Source: Astropecten irregularis
Lineage: Eukaryota; Echinodermata; Asteroidea; Paxillosida; Astropectinidae
Length of the DNA: 64,000 bases
Assembly: GCA_963971285.1 (NCBI GenBank)
Contig: OZ020259.1
Coordinates: 2,108,001-2,172,000, forward strand
Direction of reading: 5' to 3'
Shown one piece after another: positions 60,901 to 63,900 of the stretch. A program made the position numbers and the translations under genes. The notes beneath the pieces were generated by a model. The model made no database searches. It saw only the letters and a program-made list of their open reading frames with translations, and was not told the origin of the DNA. Every line of letters begins with the position of its first letter. Position 1 is the first letter of the stretch.

Positions 60901-63900
60901 TGAGAACCGGTCTTCAAGTCAACAGCGCACGCGCACGCAATTGTGAGCATGCGCGCGTTGTTTTGCACCTGCGCTCTCTGTTGTGTGTGCGTGTGCGCTG
61001 TTGACTTGAAGGCCAGTTCTCAAAAGTCTCCCATTGTGAGTGTTCTACACCAAGTGGTAGAATTTGTTACACCCCTCTACTAGCTTAGTAGCGTGCATTG
61101 TCAGTCAGTATTAGCTACTCAACTATAAACTGTTGTCTCTCTGTCTGTGACGTAGAATGCCTGGAGGTTGTGGAGAAGGATTGCCAGTGGTCTCCCTGGC
61201 TGGATGACGAGGGGGAGGACAAAGTGGGATCCCTCGGAGAGCTAGAGCTCATCTCCAGCTACCGAGAGGAGTACGAAATCTGCGACAAGCCCTCCAACAT
61301 CGAATGCGTGCTGAAGCACGATCCCTCCATACATGCAAACGAGACTAACCAGGTAATTTACTCACTACCCTGTCAGGACTGTCAGGACTCCGTGCTAGAG
61401 TCCTCTGAGATAAGATTGGTATCAATTCGTACTGTCCTGATAAAAAAAAGACATTATGTCTTAGATCAGGAAAGCAACTGTTTAGATTCTTCATCCAAGA
61501 GTGTCTGGGAAGAAAAAGGGGACAGAGGAACATTTCTGATAAAGATTGCAACTTATCCTCGAATCGAATGAAGAGTCTGTTTGTTTCGCTACGGATCTTG
61601 GCTGCCATGTTTGATCTGCAAATCCTCGTCATAGGCAGGATATGCTAAGATGCGATCCGGAGCAGCTTTTGCTCACCGGATCACTGATTGTGCGCCTTAA
61701 ACAAACAGGCCCATAATTTACATAAAGATCACTCTTTATATATTACCTAAGAATTTTTTCCTGACCTCTACGATGGGAGTCTACTTGGCTAATTATAAGA
61801 TATTTACTGGACGTTTGGACCCAAGTCGAAGTGATTCAAGAGCTAGTCTGGTGATTTCATTCAAAAAGTGTGATACTAAGGAGCAAATGTTTTTGCCTAA
61901 AATTAGTGTGACCATGTTTTCCAACTCTATATCCCAATTAATGAGGTGTATACATTTCTCGGCAAAATTTGGTGAAGAAAAATTCATTGATTTTTTTCCA
62001 TTTGTATCTGTAGGTGGTGACGTGCAATGTTGACGAGGGTCTGGTCTGCCTCCACTCTGAGCAGACGGATTTCCCACCGTTCTGCTTCGACTACAAGATC
62101 CGCGTGCAGTGCTGCAAGGAGACGGTCATTCCTTGTCCCGGAGTGACGACAACCAAACAAGTTCCTACCACGAAGCAACCCGAAGTTACCACCGAGGAGG
62201 CTCCATCGACAACTCCCGAAGAACCAACAACAAAGCAGGTGCCTACCACAAAGCAACCTGAAGTTACTACCGAGGAGGCTCCATCAACAACTCCCGAAGA
62301 ACCAACAACAAAGCAGGTGCCTACCACAAAGCAGCCCGAAGTAACCACCGAGGAGGCTCCATCAACAACTCCCGAAGAACCAACAACAAAGCAGGTGCCT
62401 ACCACAAAGCAACCTGAAGTAACCACCGAGGAGGCTCCATCAACAACTCCCGAAGAACCAACAACAAAGCAGGTGCCTACCACAAAGCAGCCCGAAGTAA
62501 CCACCGAGGAGGCTCCATCGACAACTCCTGAAGAACCAACGACAGAACAGCCAAAGGTCACGACCGAGGAGGCTGCACCTACAACGAAGCAGGTGCCTAC
62601 CACGAAGCAGCCCGAAGTTACCACCGAGGAGGCTCCATCGACAACTCCTGAAGAACCAACAACAGAGGAGCCAAAGGTCACGACCGCGGAAGCTGCACCA
62701 ACAACGAAGCAGGTGCCTACCACAAAGCAGCCCGAAGTTACCACCGAGGAGGCTCCATACACTACACGTGAGTTTATACTATTGACTTGGGCAACCAGGT
62801 TCTTAACATTTGGGCAAGCAGGTCTACTCCTTGAAATTGGCTCCTGAACGCAACACTTTCAAAGTAACTCATTGTTTTATCGATGTGGATTTTTTGCAGC
62901 TTGTAAGCCGGTGTATGAGGAAGTCTGTGAGTGGCTTCCTTGGATGGACGACGACGAAGGAAAGGTCGGACCGATCGGAGAGTTCGAGCTCATCTCCACC
63001 TTCCGCGAGCAATACGACATCTGCGATGAGCCGCAGGACATACAGTGCGCCCTGAAGTCCGACCACAGCCTCCTGGTCAACATGACCAAGCAGAACTTGC
63101 TGTGCAGCCCCAGCGAGGGGCTGATCTGCCTCCACAACGACCAGCCGGAGGTCCCCCGATGCTTTGATTTTTCCATCCGCCTGAAGTGCTGCAAGTTTGT
63201 GAATATCGGCTGCCCAACAACCCCTCAGCCTGTGGTTACTACGATCGAGTCCTCTACTGAGACAGTGCCCTCAACAAGTGAGTACAGATATTTAGTCAAA
63301 AGTTAATGTTTAAGGAGGACCTGAGCACTGCCTGAGGATTGAACAATTGCGGAGATGCCACCTCACCTTCTGCCTCGCTGCAACTGAAGCTAAAATCTCA
63401 CTCAAGCTAAAATCTGGACTTTCCTCCGCCTTTCCTCTGCAAAATTTTGATCCTCAGCCTTCCATGTTTCGACCTTTGATCAACACCCAGCCCTAAATTT
63501 AATCTCCTCAATTTCTCTTTGTCCAACCTTCAATTATTCACCTCCCTGCAAACTTGATTCCTCTTACTTTTAATCATCAACCCCTTACAATCCAGCCTAG
63601 CTTCAATTCAGAGCTCCATCTCTCTCCTTCCAACTCTTTTTCTTTCAATCTTTAAAATTGACCGGAGCGGGATTCGAACCGGCAACCTCCTGAATTCCGT
63701 ACAGGCACTGTACCAACTGAGCTATCCAGCCCTACGTTGGTGGTGTCCCTAATAGTCAATGTTCCTTGTTCGTTTGGCAGTCAGAAGTCATGAAACCATG
63801 TTTTTTGTAACACATACCGCTATATATCCCAAGGATCATTTTAATCTGATTACCTGATTACAGTATTCAGGAGGTCGCTGGTTCGAATCCACCTCCAGTC

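Noticed and set aside
62091-62762. 223-codon antisense open frame opposite exon 31
   Set aside because: By-product of the 78-bp repeat; low-complexity Val/Gly/Ser translation with no start context or splice support.
58080-62767. CRISPR-like array
   Set aside because: Repeats are contiguous, coding and in an intron-containing animal gene; no spacers.
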